Part shown: in pieces, positions 47,515-60,084 of the stretch
Layout: each line of letters opens with the position of its first letter
How positions within the stretch are numbered: the stretch's first letter is position 1
NCBI GenBank assembly: GCA_039000515.1
Contig: JBCFYV010000001.1
Span: 33,502,061 to 33,566,060, forward strand
Origin: Timema cristinae
Taxonomy: Eukaryota > Arthropoda > Insecta > Phasmatodea > Timematidae
Length of the DNA stretch: 64,000 nt
Direction: 5' to 3'
Translations under genes and position numbers: made by a program
Notes under the pieces: model-generated
What the model was told of the DNA's origin: nothing
What the model saw: only the letters and a program-made list of their open reading frames with translations
The model's database searches: none

Positions 47515-50480
47515 ATACAGTCTGGTATAGTTTTCTCTTCTCCTCGACTATTTGGAGTAAATGTTGTTTTTGACTTTCATCTTTTGTTATTATATTGTTG
47601 AATTCCTGGATTAGAGTGATTCCTCGATCTGCAACATCGTTTTCAAATTTTACCTACCGGTAGTTCACTGTTTTAAGTCCTTTACTGAAGTCCTCGCGTT
47701 CTCTCCATGAAAGGGTCAGAATCCACAAAGTTAGGCGATATCTTTAGACTAAGAAAAGGATCGAGTTCATGCGATTGAATCTTTAATATTCCTATCTAAC
47801 CAATTATAAATCTCATGTGACGGAACTTGAAGGCACTTTCAAACTCTGGAGGGAATTCTCAAGTTTTTATCTCATACATCTAATTCATTTGGCCTCTTCT
47901 GGAACTGCAGGATCAAATACGGACGATGGTAATTGATATTCAGATACATACCACAGATGACCGTTGAATTTGTAAATTGCTTCTTTGGCAATGTCTGTCA
48001 ACCTGATGGTATGTCAACAGGCCTTGAAGGAATAATATATCTTGAAAAGGAGCAGATAAAGCACAGGGAGTTCCAAGTGATTCCTTAACATACAGTCATA
48101 ATACAAACATGGAGACTATCTGGAGTGTTCTTATTTCGTGAGGAGTGTAAGACAGCTATGCACGGAGCATGAAGATTTTCAAAGCATAAATCGCATAAGA
48201 CATCCATCTTGAACATGATGGAAGGCTCCAGGTGCACGAAATCACACACCTCGTCATAGAGTGCCACCCAGGAATATTGTAGATAACTCCAGGAACTCAC
48301 GATGGTCCCTTATGCATTGATTGAACTGTTAAAACCATAGCCACTGTACATAGTTGAATATATTGTTTTATAATCGTATTTTAAGTAGTATTATTGTTAA
48401 TGTTGCAATTACTGTGCTGATTGTTTACTTTTTATTTAATCTTCATGAACAATAACAAGTCAATTGCACAGTTTTTTATGGCCTCATGGATAACTTCATC
48501 ATTCATTCCAGTTTCATTTTTGGAATTGGAATAATCTATGTTATAAGAGTGCCACTTTTGTTGAAACGCTAGAAAAGACTCACGTCCCGACATAGGTTCA
48601 GCACACTTTTATAAAACTGTATTAAGTACTAGCTCATAATATGACGACAGCACGCATGAAGTAGTAAGTGTCGTCCGAGGCTTTTACCAGAAGCAACCAT
48701 GCCCCTTTAAAGCAACCAATAATACAATTTTAAAGTTAAACGCAAGTAACAAATTACGTTTACTCTATCAACAACAAAATTATTGAACCATTCAAGGACT
48801 TACTTGTGTTACTCGAAGTTGTTTAAAAACACACTGCATGAACTTTGTGACTATGGCCCCAATCTTGAAATGCTGTCGACACTGCTGCAGCTTGCTTCTC
48901 TTCCGTTCTGTAAGTTAGCTGAGAGACAAACAGCAGCTGCTCCCCACTTAAACCTGACACAAGAATGAGAAATAGTTCAATTCGATCATGACTAGCTACG
49001 TTGGAAAGAAGTTTATCATCCCAATCAACAAGAGAGTCTGAAATTCGAAACGTTTCTCTTGGGTGGGCAGAATTCTTTGCTCGATGCTGTCTTCTCATTC
49101 ACTTAATCGATGACCAATAGACGGCTATCTCGTATTCATTATGACCTATAATCTTTGCACATGGTATAAGCACCCGAGCCGCATTGCGATCACCGACTCT
49201 AGAAACATTTGACAAGAACTACACGGAGGGGGAGGAGTTGAAACAAGTGAGTCATAGTAATTATCATTTATCATATTAAGGTGGCCCATCTCATCACATG
49301 AAACATATCCTGAAGAAATACAAATAAACTATTAAATTGTAGTGGGCTATCAAGTCCTTGTCCGTACAAACTAAATCAGCTAGAGAAAATAATTCCACAT
49401 AATAAAATATATATGGATATCTAATTATATATATTAATGTTATAACACAATTTGTTACATACCACGCCTCGGGAACATTGCTGGGTAAGAACGACTCCTA
49501 CTAAAGAGTTGCACGGACATAAATGGGCCTCCATTCAGCTCTATACTCAACTCAAAACGAACTGAATGGTCTTCATCGTGGGTCGTGAGGGTATGTACGT
49601 CTTGACCAGGTGCCTACGTGCTGTTCTTAACGTTGATAGGTGCTTCTAATCCCCCTCCCCCTTTTGTCCCTGGTTCGTCTGTTCAACTGGTATAAAATGC
49701 TTCGGTTTGCTAGAAACAATATTCAGTTCCAATATAATATTCGACGACCGACATCTCTCCGATCTACAGTACAATAAGACATTGTAGTCAAGATTATGAT
49801 GCCGTCAGACTCACCGGACAGACTGAGATAACATATCATAAATTATAAACTTTTTCTTTATAAGGAAGTAAGAGGCCTTAAGTTCTATCATGCATATTTC
49901 CCCTTTTATGCAGTTGGCTTATTTAGTGCTAACCAAAGCACCGCTACAAGCTGCACCACCCTTTATTACGCTAGCTACAAAATTATAACAGATCACCATC
50001 ACCAATATTCTATTGATATCGAATTGGAAAGACCACTATGCCAAGACTATATGCAATGCGTATTTAACATGACTTCTTGGTCTTTCATCTGCTTTCATGG
50101 CTTCAATAGCCCGTAGATTCCTTTGTCACTCTGCTTGTAGTCACTGAGCTCATCGCATTTCTTTATCGGCCAAAGCTTTGTCAACTGCAACCATGTAGGC
50201 AGGTTCCCGCTGTGCCTTTAGAAATGTTATATCTTCATAAATTTTAATGATGCACTCAGAACTCTGATGAGCAATATCGAACAGGTCATCAAGTTTCTGC
50301 AAGAATACTGCTTCATTCTAGCGTGTTTTGCTTTTATGCCGTTTAACACTCTTTTGAAGGTTCTTCCAATGCAAAAAGAGTAGCTCTAACTCCTTAATAC
50401 TGGTTTTATCATCTTGAACAGGTATTCGAGCTCCATCCCAAAACATGACAGCAGCAAGTATTGTATTATCTCTTTATCTC
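47515..50480 (-). pseudogene. Degenerate transposon protein, arthropod-wide family (TE-A)
   Basis: Fragments on the minus strand, in order, that together resemble a long multi-copy protein found in many arthropod genomes (recalled from family knowledge, function unassigned): ARIPVQDDKTSIKELELLFL (about 50430) and LDDLFDIAHQSSECIIKIYE; DRNAARVLIPCAKIIGHNEY and WSSIK (about 49190-49100); SLVDWDDKLLSNVASHDRIE and LILVSGLSGEQLL with EKQAAAVSTAFQDWGH (49050-48850); VHAVCF, stop, TTSSNTSKSLNG; LGRHLLLHACCRHIM (about 48670); NGHLWYVSEYQLPSSVFDP (about 47960); VADRGITLIQEFN and EEKRKLYQT (about 47640-47530). The DTTASNTG-like and CRHHI-like segments suggest an RNase-H-fold transposase. Many stops and frameshifts; not functional. 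Confidence 0.72.
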
Positions 50481-52070
50481 ACGGTGTTTCACAAGACACG
50501 ATGCTGATGAAAAAAACCAATTTAAACTGGATGTTTTAAAGGTAATCTTTCCCCCATTATTTCACATTCCAGCTGTCCTACGAAGTAAATGGTGGTCTCA
50601 ACTCTACTTCTACATAGTAACACCACAATGCACAGACTTAATTTCCTTGTGCTGAATGAGCTGTGAACAGTGAATCATCCTTGTGTTGACATAGAGACCA
50701 GAATCATTGTGGTGAGTCATACACGTTGTGTTGTAGGCATGTAATCATTATTTGGACCAAATACTGTTAAAATGTGACAGTTCAACATTGTTGGACCATC
50801 TCTAAATATCATATAATCTGTCTAAAAATTTAAGTTTTACTTTATGGCGCAAAGGAAAACATAATTAAAGGTTAAGACCGACCAATTTCAAGATGAAACC
50901 GATGCCATTCGCACTTTAAAAATTACGCAAACAACATATCTAAAGTATACCAAAATATGCTTGGTGGAAATACACATCTTTTCCTTTCAAAATGGCGTCC
51001 AAAAAGACACTTTTACTGTTCATGAAGAGCTTGTGGTGATATTGTTATTTTTTTGCCAAGCAATTGGGTGCAAATTATGTTGATATTGAAATTTATTGAG
51101 ATATTTGACTCGCGACACGGCGTCAAATATGTTGATACGGGATTGTATTTGATACCACCCAGTGATTGAGCCTATTTATAATATTTGTTTTAGGATGGTG
51201 ATGCGTAGTTGCCTTACTATGCCATTATCACACGGTTAAGTAACCTGATTATATGAGATTCTTATTCTTATGAAATGATCAAAACTTTTGTTGTTTTGAT
51301 GTTGATTTATTAAAATGATTACACCTTCGGTACTAAAGATATGATATAAAATAACACAGTTTGTGTTATATTACTGATTGTTATTCTGTGATATTATTTG
51401 TTGTGTAGAATTGTGTTACTACTATGATATATTACCGAGTTCTCTGTGGATGCGTACGTACAAGCGGCTTATATATAATCTACCCTTGACTCTTGGACCC
51501 CTTGTCATCAGTGTTAAAACTAACTAATGGAAAAAATCTTGGTAACCTGATGTTGTGAAGACTGGAATCCTATTGGGTAAAGGGAGCCAGCATGTCACAT
51601 GCTTTTTATAATACAACTGAGCTGATTAAAAAAAGGGGGATTTTTAAAACGTAGTGTATTGAAATTATTTCTAAAAGCGCGTGATTCTCCATGGATAAAG
51701 TATTAAAAGGATATTTTACATGTAGTTCTTTAGAGAAAAATACACTTTATCCATGACTTTTTTTGAATATATGAGAGGGGTCCAAAACAGTATCATTACA
51801 AGCTCGTTTCCAAAACCAGTTTACTCCAAAAATACTGAAAATGAGTAGTTTTTATCTTGTTCCTTCAGGCAAGGAAATAAAACATTTATAAAACAAGCTG
51901 TGTTCTCTTAAAATAAGTTGACTTTGTCAGCCATCTTAGTGATCACAAGTTCAGTCCACACTTCTCTTTGCTATGAAACAAGTTTAGAACTCTGCGCATG
52001 AGTATAAGGCCATTATACCAAGAAGTGTGTGGTGGTAGGGATAGTAGTTTCGAGAGTCCAACCCCACTAG

Positions 52071-54623
52071 ATGGATGATTCAGACGTGCCAACATGCAGC
52101 GGACTTGCTTCACTAAGTAAAAGTGAATCTTCTAAGGATATTATTGTTTCAGAAAGTGATGACTACGTCCCAGAAACTGAAAGTAGTGATTCATAAACTG
52201 ACAACAACAACAAAGGAAAGAGTCTGAGGTATGTAGAGGCTATTTAAATTTGATAATATTGTACACATTTTAGTCCAACTAAAGCAGTGGTTTTCAAAAT
52301 GGGGGCGTGAATTTGTTAAAGGGGACGCAAGACCAATAAATCATTATTTTAAAGAAGTAGCGGCTCCAGTCTAGAAAATCGAGATGTGAGAAAAAAGAAT
52401 CGCAGTGCTGACACACTAAACAACACCTGTGAAAGCGGGCCCTATATTCGCCTTGAAAACAGGCGGCGGTCACTCGGTCGATTTATTTCGCTCACGGACT
52501 TGCGCTATGATGTTTAGTTTTAGGTGTTTATTTATGTTCTCATTATTTTGTGGTGTGACATGAAAGAGGCAAAGAGAAACTACACCTTCTATGGCCATAG
52601 GCGTAAACTAGTCTCCTATCTTATAAAATCCAAATAATGTATGACCTGATACTATTGTCAAATATTTTTCAGAAACATTTTCTAAGTTTAATTTTTGTAA
52701 CTCAATAGTCTAAATTCTAAAAGTAGGATTTGTTTTAAAACAAAATATTTCATTTCAGGTACATGGATGCACACTAGAAATTTTCACTGAAATACTTTTG
52801 TTTAATACTTTTGCATTTTTGTGTTTGTTGCAGAAGACCAATTCTCCAAATTGTGGAAGATGAATACCGACAGCGAGTTCAACAAGCAATCAGAGGTAGA
52901 AAGAGATTTCATGAGACACGAAAATGTACGTCAACATCTAAGCGCAACAAAAATGATGCACAAGTATCAAAGATTGACTGTAAGCACAAACACAACCAAA
53001 ATAGGGGTTGCTCTGCTGACTTATTAAGCAAAGAAGAAATTATTTGGCTTTTTAAAGCGTTATATAAACTAACTTATAAAGTTGATCAAGACAAACTTCT
53101 CTTGAGACATATGACTGTAAAAAGAACCAGATAGACGACGCAATCGTAATGCTGAGATTCTTAGAAAACGTCTTTGCAAGTGAGATACAGTTCCGTCTGC
53201 AAATGGAAAATTAGTTCCCGCTTGCTATGTTACATTCAAGTCTTTATCATGCATAGCACGCAAAAGACGGCTTAATTTGTTTCGCTATGTTGGAGCAGGA
53301 ACATTGACTTTATCAACAGAATATCGTGGTGGGATGACAGAAAGGCGTAAAGAGATTTATGAGCAAATGACACAAAGCATTGTTGAATATATTCAACGCT
53401 ACAAATGTCGTGAAAGTTACTATGGTAGAAACAAATCTGTTCGTGGATACTTACCACCCGATCTAAGTGTGAAAAAAATGTGGCGACATTTTCGAGAATC
53501 CCAAGTATGCCAAGGAAAATCTTGATGTTCGTACGATAAATACTGGAGAGTATTTTCAACTCAATTCAATCTTGTGTTCGGCAATCCTCTTACAGATGTG
53601 TGTAGCTATTGTAAAAAGTAGAAGCTAGCAGAAAATAATGAAAAGGATGCAACGAAGAAATTGGATATCTGAACTCAATAACAACGCCATAAAGCGAAAG
53701 CTCGAGCTTTCTACTCACAACTGCGAATGGATAAACCAGAAACTGCAACAATATGTATGGACTGCTAACAAAATCAGCCCATACATAAATTATCTGTAAC
53801 TTAAATGTTTTACTCACGACAAGTGTGACTATTCAATTTAGGTATTATTCATCACCATGGCCGTCAAAGTGAAACTACAGGAAGAGATGAATATTCCAAA
53901 ATGTTTAGCTGGCTATAGACTCAGCATCGACGGTAATCAAACAAAGTTGTATCAGCATCATCTAAATGGTTATTAGATGACTTGCCACTCTCTGTCCATA
54001 CCTTCCGCCTTTTTACAGACAGTGCAGGATCACAAAACAAAAACAAGACAGTGGTATTTTTTCTCGCATCTTTCTTTAGATCTTCTAGTCGGATATATGA
54101 GATTCATTACTACTTTCCAATTCGTGGACACTATTACATGCCCCCAGAACGACTTTTTGGTCGAAATGAGAAGGATCTTCGTAAACAAGAGAAAATAGTG
54201 GATCCTAATGATTACTACACTTTATATAGGAAACATGTACCTGTTGAGCGTTATTGAAAAGAGTGGCAAGTGTTATATTTTAAAGCTGCTGCAGACAACT
54301 CACTGAAGATAGTAAAAAAATGCCATTTACATTTTCAGATGTTCGTGCCATGCTGTTCAGGCAGCGTTAATATGGAAAGGTCACTGTCACTATAAGTTCA
54401 AACTAAAACTTGGGTTAAACTGAAGTGAGTGTACTAAAGAAAGGGAAACAGTTTACAGGCTGCAATACAGTTTTGCCTAATGAGGTAAGGTATGCCGTGA
54501 AAAGGCAAAAGACGTGCAGAAACTAATGGAATTCATCCGCAAAAGATATTCTACAAAGATGTTTTAAAAGCTACATATGAGGTAGATGAAGGTGATGTTA
54601 AAGTGTATGATAAGTACTTTTAG
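52071..54623 (+). pseudogene. Transposase-like pseudogene in TE-B
   Basis: Starts with an acidic, serine-rich exon (MDDSDVPTCSGLASLSKSES, then SESDDYVPETESSDS and a stop). A plausible intron follows (GTATGTAG at 52230 to TTGTTGCAG at 52832), then a long damaged frame: RRPILQIVEDEYRQ, LSTEYRGGMTERRKEIYEQM (about 53310), ESYYGRNKSVRGYLPPDLSV with KKMWRHFRE (about 53415-53500), FGNPLTDVCSYCKK, FTDSAGSQNKNKTVVFFLAS (about 54015), YFPIRGHYYMPPERLFGRNE (about 54110-54170). The DSAGSQNKN segment is the kind of Asp-containing block seen in arthropod DDE transposase-like families. At least five stops or frameshifts. Confidence 0.75.
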
Positions 54624-54835
54624 TAGCACCAACGATCTTAGCCGCATTAATTTTTATGTTATCAAAGACAGATGATTATGTAATAATATATAACAACATA
54701 TTATGTGATATTTATTTAAATATTATATTGTTTTGAGGTAAATGAAAATGATGTTGAAGTGTTGGATGATAATTTTGAGTAGCCCCAATGATCTTTGGAG
54801 CTTTTTTTTTATGTTATTACAGACACAAGATGATG
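54579..54835. repeat. Diverged ~156-bp duplication at the 3' end of TE-B
   Basis: GAGGTAGATGAAGGTGATGTTAAAG-like start at 54579 recurs, diverged, at 54735; both copies run through a stop codon and an AACGATCTT/AATGATCTT block to TTATGTTAT. The coding tail was duplicated in tandem. Confidence 0.75.
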
Positions 54836-55639
54836 AAATAGTTGCTATATATTTAAATAAAATCATTGTTTACTATATTTATGAGTAATGATTACATTCC
54901 TCAATCCTAAATAAGAATATTCTAAATTAGTAGTCATGATTTCATACTTGACCCCAATAATAATTTAGGTGATAAGTTTGAAAACATGTTCAGTCCACGA
55001 ACTTAACTTGTTTTGGGCTGGACTGAAAAATATAATTCTAAATACCGCCACATGTGAACTGGTTAGATTTTGTAACAATGTTCAAAACAGGCACATATAT
55101 TCTTCGGAGTAACGGGGAACGTGTAGAAATTCCAAATTTAAAGCAGTTTAGTTGCTACAGTTTTTGATTTAATGGAAATTTAAAAAAATGGACGGAACTA
55201 GTTTTGGGAATGAACTCTTTTATTGAAATAATGACTTCCCTTTCACAGTTGGCGAAATTACATCCTCGACTTTTATTGTTCCTCTATAAATTTCCTTTTC
55301 AATGATACCAAACATATCCGGAAGTGACTACCAGAATTGGTACTAATGAATCATGATGAATGCATTGTATATCCCACATAAGAAATAATGTTATACTAAA
55401 CTAACGCAAGATAGATGCAATCATATTTTACTAAAAATATAATATATACTTATGTTGTAACAATATTTCTGCATAAACCACATAGTATATTCAAAGTATG
55501 ATATCATTAACTACATAGGTAATATAGTACATTTACGATTAAGACATTTACTAAAATTATACTACTGATTAGATTTGTGGAATATATTGTGACTGAAATA
55601 TGTTTAAAATGTATTCAGGCAGAGTATCATTTCAAGCTA

Positions 55640-57080
55640 TCCACTGCATTGTCAGCTGGTTCACTGCTGAGGTAGGAACCTCTGCATTCTGAACTTGCTT
55701 CGAAACACTTCAATCTTTTGTTTCAGCATCCACATTTATTTCCACAACTGGTTTTGCATTTGCAATGAATACGCTTCATGAGATAAGTTGGTGCTGGAGG
55801 CATGTCTGTTTGATACAGAGCAAAGGTACCAGCAGTGGTCAAGCACCAACCTAGGCTGTTGCTCCATGTCCTACTTATGGATATAAAATGCAAAATCAAT
55901 TTCGGTTAAGGAGCTCAATCAAAAATCGTGAACAGAAAAGGTGATGCAACTGCATCCTTAGGTCACTTGAATTGGAGATAATAGAACTCTTGGTCTGGAA
56001 GCTTGCATTATTGATTGACCAAAAGAAGCAATCTTCAGTGATTTTGTAACACCAACAAACAGATTCCATAAAAAACTTTAAGCATGAGGGAAGGTATCTT
56101 GTGGCTTCTTCTACTGGTGACATACCTTCTGGCGGAGAATATTCTGCCTATGAACATATAGTTGATTTTATGTCACTTTTTATGAGTTCTGCAGCCATTT
56201 GAATTACCCTTATCATCTTTGTTTCTGGGTCTTCATTTTTGGGTTCCTTATAAAAGTTATATAGATAGATGATTATGTACTTTTTAATGCTACTACATCA
56301 CTTTTTCCCATTGAGTTCAGTAAATACAATCTTATAACCAAAATGCTCTCAGGTTTTTTTCATGTACTTATTAGTTTATTCACAAAAAACGGAATGATGT
56401 AATAAATTATCATTTTTTTTACAAGATTTTTGACTTTAACTTGTTAATCATCGTGATATTTGAAATATTTGGCAACTTCTATGAAAACTTGTGCTCTTTC
56501 CACTTCCTTGGGTCTTCCACGTTTTGGAATGTGTTGTGCCTTATCAAGGTTGAGGAAAGGTGCTTACGTAACACAGGAGGTAAACTCTTCCCAGTACTGA
56601 GTGCATGTAGGATGATAAAAGGCATATGCTGCAAATAAATCCTGTACAAATTCAACTCTTCCTTTCACACTTTCTGACCAAGAATCTTTTCTATTTTCAT
56701 AATCTTCTAAAATAGTTCATTTAACTTAGTGCTTCTTCTTAAAAGGGATTAATTCAGATACTTTTTTTTACCATAAAAAAAATTGGCTCACCACAAAACA
56801 AGCAATGTTCTCTCATTATAAATGGTGACTGCTGAGAAGATGTTATGGGAATCGAAACTTTAACATTCTTCTTCTTCAGATGCAATTCGATTTCCTTTGG
56901 GTTTATAAAATACACTGGCACTCTTTGTGTATAGTAATTCCAGCTTCAGCTACAAAAGAATCACTACGACATTTATTAGCTTTGTTGATACCATCCTTCC
57001 CTTTTTAACCAATAACAATTGAACCTTCACCACCAGGTAGCATACACTTATTGCAATTTAAGCATGCATCCATTTCAGCC
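55640..57080 (-). pseudogene. Degenerate cysteine-rich transposon protein (TE-C)
   Basis: Minus-strand fragments in order: CNKCML and INKANKCRSDSFVAEAGITI (about 57060-56940); HCLFCGEPI (about 56800); SVKGRVEFVQDLFAAYAFYH (about 56670); KRGRPKEVERAQVFIEVAKY (about 56530); SLPS.LKFFMESVCW and SINNASFQTKSSIISNSSDL (about 56080-55960); and a C-terminal cysteine cluster PPAPTYLMKRIHCKCKTSCG with NKCGC...LKC (about 55800-55720). This order matches a multi-copy arthropod protein family with zinc-binding N- and C-termini, recalled as transposon-associated. Several stops and frameshifts. Confidence 0.7.
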
Positions 57081-57581
57081 AGTTACCTAAAACCAATTTA
57101 ATAATATTAGTACCACTTCCGATAATTACTTTCCGGTTATATTTAGTATCATTGAAAAGTAAATTTCAAGGGGAACAATAAAGTATGGGGATATAATTTT
57201 GCTAACTGTTAAAGGGAAGTCAGTATTTATAAATAACAGTGTAAAGTGTCGTATTCAGAGAAATGGCATCCTTCCACTAACCATATTTAGGTATACTTTG
57301 GATATGTTATTTCCAGGTCAAACCACATATTCAGGGGCCTAGGAGGAATAGTAACACGGGTGGAAGGCTACAATATATTTTACCTATTCAAGGTGCTGAG
57401 GTATAAAGGAAACGTGAGAATAACAAACATAAAGTGAAAGGATAAACAATGTTTTCATATAAAGGTAGAAACTACCATACATGCTAAAATTGATGGGGCA
57501 CAGAATATGATTTTGAATTTTTGAATCGTGTGTAAAATATTTTTTTAGACTATATGTGATTCATGGTTATACAAAATATTA

Positions 57582-57850
57582 TTATTATTAGCATCCGGTC
57601 TTACTACCCATTCGGGTTATACGCACTTACGCTAATGTGCAATGGTAGGGTGATTGTGAGATGAAATGAAGGACCTACAGTTTAACGTGGGATCCGAACC
57701 ACGGTGGAGGCCTGGCATTCCCCACATTCACAAGCTGTGATAATACACGTCTTGTCAGAGGTGGAGGAAGGGTTTTGGTAATCAGATAAATATTTGCCGG
57801 GACTGAGGATTGAACCCCGGCCGCCAGCACAGAAGTCTGACACCTTACCC
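57582..57850 (-). mobile_element. SINE family A, 5'-truncated, with TSD
   Basis: Inverted copy ending in GACACCTTACCCC, so about 17 bases of the tRNA head are missing. TTATACAAAATA occurs on both sides, consistent with a target duplication. Confidence 0.9.
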
Positions 57851-58007
57851 CTTATACAAAATAAACCTCCCAGAAACTACCAAAAGAGGACTATTGGATA
57901 TTTTGATTAAAATATTTTCGAGAATGCCATTATGATGTGACTGTATATGTTAGTAATTGTAGTTAAACACAATATTGAAGGCAATCTTTGGTGGATTAGG
58001 GAGGGTT

Positions 58008-58009
<2 letters not shown>

Positions 58010-58066
<57 letters not shown>
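58010..58066. repeat. CA microsatellite
   Basis: (CA)n of about 57 bases with two interruptions; it produces spurious open frames on both strands. Confidence 0.97.
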
Positions 58067-58069
<3 letters not shown>

Positions 58070-58071
<2 letters not shown>

Positions 58072-60084
58072 CCACAGTAGATAATATAATAGCAGAACAT
58101 ATTTGGTTGGATTTATTTAAAATAAATACAAAAAACACATTTTCTGTCTTGTTTCTTTGAGCGTTAAAATGAAAAATACATACATTTAGGCCTAAAACAA
58201 TTAAATATAAATTATAAAGGAGTAATTTAAATAAAATCACTCTACATTTCATTGGTTACAAGTGCAAATACTAAGACTGTTTATGCCTCGTTTAACAGTA
58301 CTGCAACAGTGTTGCCAAATGTATTCATTATCACAAACAAATGAAAATAGAATGTGATCAATATGAGCTCTGAGATAAATTTACCCATCTGGCATGCTTA
58401 GCTTGATTTGCTTCATGCTATGCGTTTTTTAACTAATTTTAATGTGTTCCACTGTCAGTATTGTATTTTAACAATTAACTATCTGATCTAATGTAACAAA
58501 CTAAGGGTGAATTTCAAATGAGCTTTGTGTGAAAATTAGCAGTAAGAGTAAAACTATATTGCATGAATTTATTTAACTCTGCATTAAAAAGGTTCTTTTG
58601 ATGGTCACAATACATATCCCCATATGGATTTGACAACAGCTCTCCCTGAACACGAGGAAACAAAGGTCATTAACAAAAACAAACAATGTAATAGCCTGTT
58701 TTTGGAGTGATGTTAAGATTGTAAATCTAAAAGTTTTTCTTTATTATTATATTTTTATTGCTAGAAGACAAAAGATACTAGAAATAACATAATATATCTT
58801 ACAGTAAATGTTTATGTTGAAGTAAATAAGATTTGAACTAGACTATTGAATTAACAAGTTTATCCAAAACAATAGAAACAAGTGAGTAATGTAATCAGCA
58901 TAGTATAAATATAGGAACATAGTTACAGTAAAATATATTACTACTAGTGAGTACTACATCTACCAAGTAAAAATAAATAAATAACGTCTTTGAGGATCAA
59001 ATCGAAAAAAACAAACCAAATCAAGACTGGAGCATAAAATATTATAATCACTGTGCAACAGTCGAGCAAGTCAATTTTGGTAAGAAGAGGTTGCTCATGT
59101 CAGGTAAGCAGTTCAAACAAAAATTTGACTAAAAACAAGTGTGTGTATTTATACAAAATTTGCCAATGAAAGGCCGAGTATGGTATTTAATCAGTTTTAA
59201 ATTAGTCTTCTTGTCTTAGCTCTTAGGGCAGTTGCTTTGTTTCATTTGTTTAAGGATGCTTCAAGTATAAATATCCCCAAGTAGAGCAATATTATATTGT
59301 GTTCACTGACCAGTCAATCACAGAGAAGAGCTTACTAGCAAGTAAAAAGGAAGTCCTGCATAAAGCCATTGTGTTAAGAAAGCCGTGCTCTCAGATTTCA
59401 TATTAATGAATAAAAATGTAATGTGCTCAGATCTAGCTATTTCCATATAATAAGCTTCCACTAATTAGTTCATGTTAAGCCTATGATTCGGGCAGCCCTG
59501 AAATGAAGCAAATATTTTATCTTGGTACAAATAATACAGATGAAAAAGTACAGTTGAGTCACACAGGGCTTATGCTGTAATGAAAGGAAAACACATCACA
59601 AAGTACATGATTTTGTTCATGGTGTCTACTAAACTTGACCAATGAAATCCCCGACCTTTTCCCTGATCATTTCTTATAATTCCTGACTAAAAAAGTATTT
59701 CACATCTTCGACACCCCCCCCCTCACCCCCTCGTTTTTCTATTAATCTTTTTTTGTTTAATAATAATAAGTTTTAAAATTTGAATTAAAATTGTTTACTA
59801 GGAATTAAAAATATATTACACAGCTACAAACAAACAACATTACATTATAATTTACTGATTATTGTATTTCATATTTTGAGTAAAATATAATTTTCCCGGA
59901 TTTTTGTTGTAATATACCAAATTCCCGTTTTTTACCGATCACTTCAAATTCCCGGCTAATTCCCGTTTTTCCTGATTTTCCCGATGATAGAAACCGTTTG
60001 TTGTGTTAAAGGCTAGATTTGATTATACCTACAATACTGTCATTTAACTGACCAACAGGGTTGATGTATTTTTTTTTACTTTCT
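58070..60084. other. Gene-free stretch, one likely decayed MITE
   Basis: No gene. Around 59640-60000 are repeated CCCG-containing blocks (AATTCCCGG, TTTTCCCGATGATAGAAACC) that look like the inside and end of an old non-autonomous transposon, but its other end is not clear. Confidence 0.45.

Larger units (their letters stand above)
51802..55215 (+). mobile_element. DNA transposon with terminal inverted repeats (TE-B)
   Basis: GCTCGTTTCCAAAACCAGTT at 51802-51821 and, inverted, GTTCATTCCCAAAACTAGTT at 55196-55215 match at 16 of 20 positions and bracket the decayed transposase frame at 52071-54623. Target duplication not resolved. Superfamily unassigned. Confidence 0.65.

Noticed and set aside
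52284..52560. hAT-like start CAGTGGTTTTCAAAATGGGG in the TE-B intron
   Set aside because: A matching right end and target duplication were not found, so no element is called.
57950..58252. 100-codon open frame with Val-Cys repeats
   Set aside because: It is produced by the CA microsatellite.
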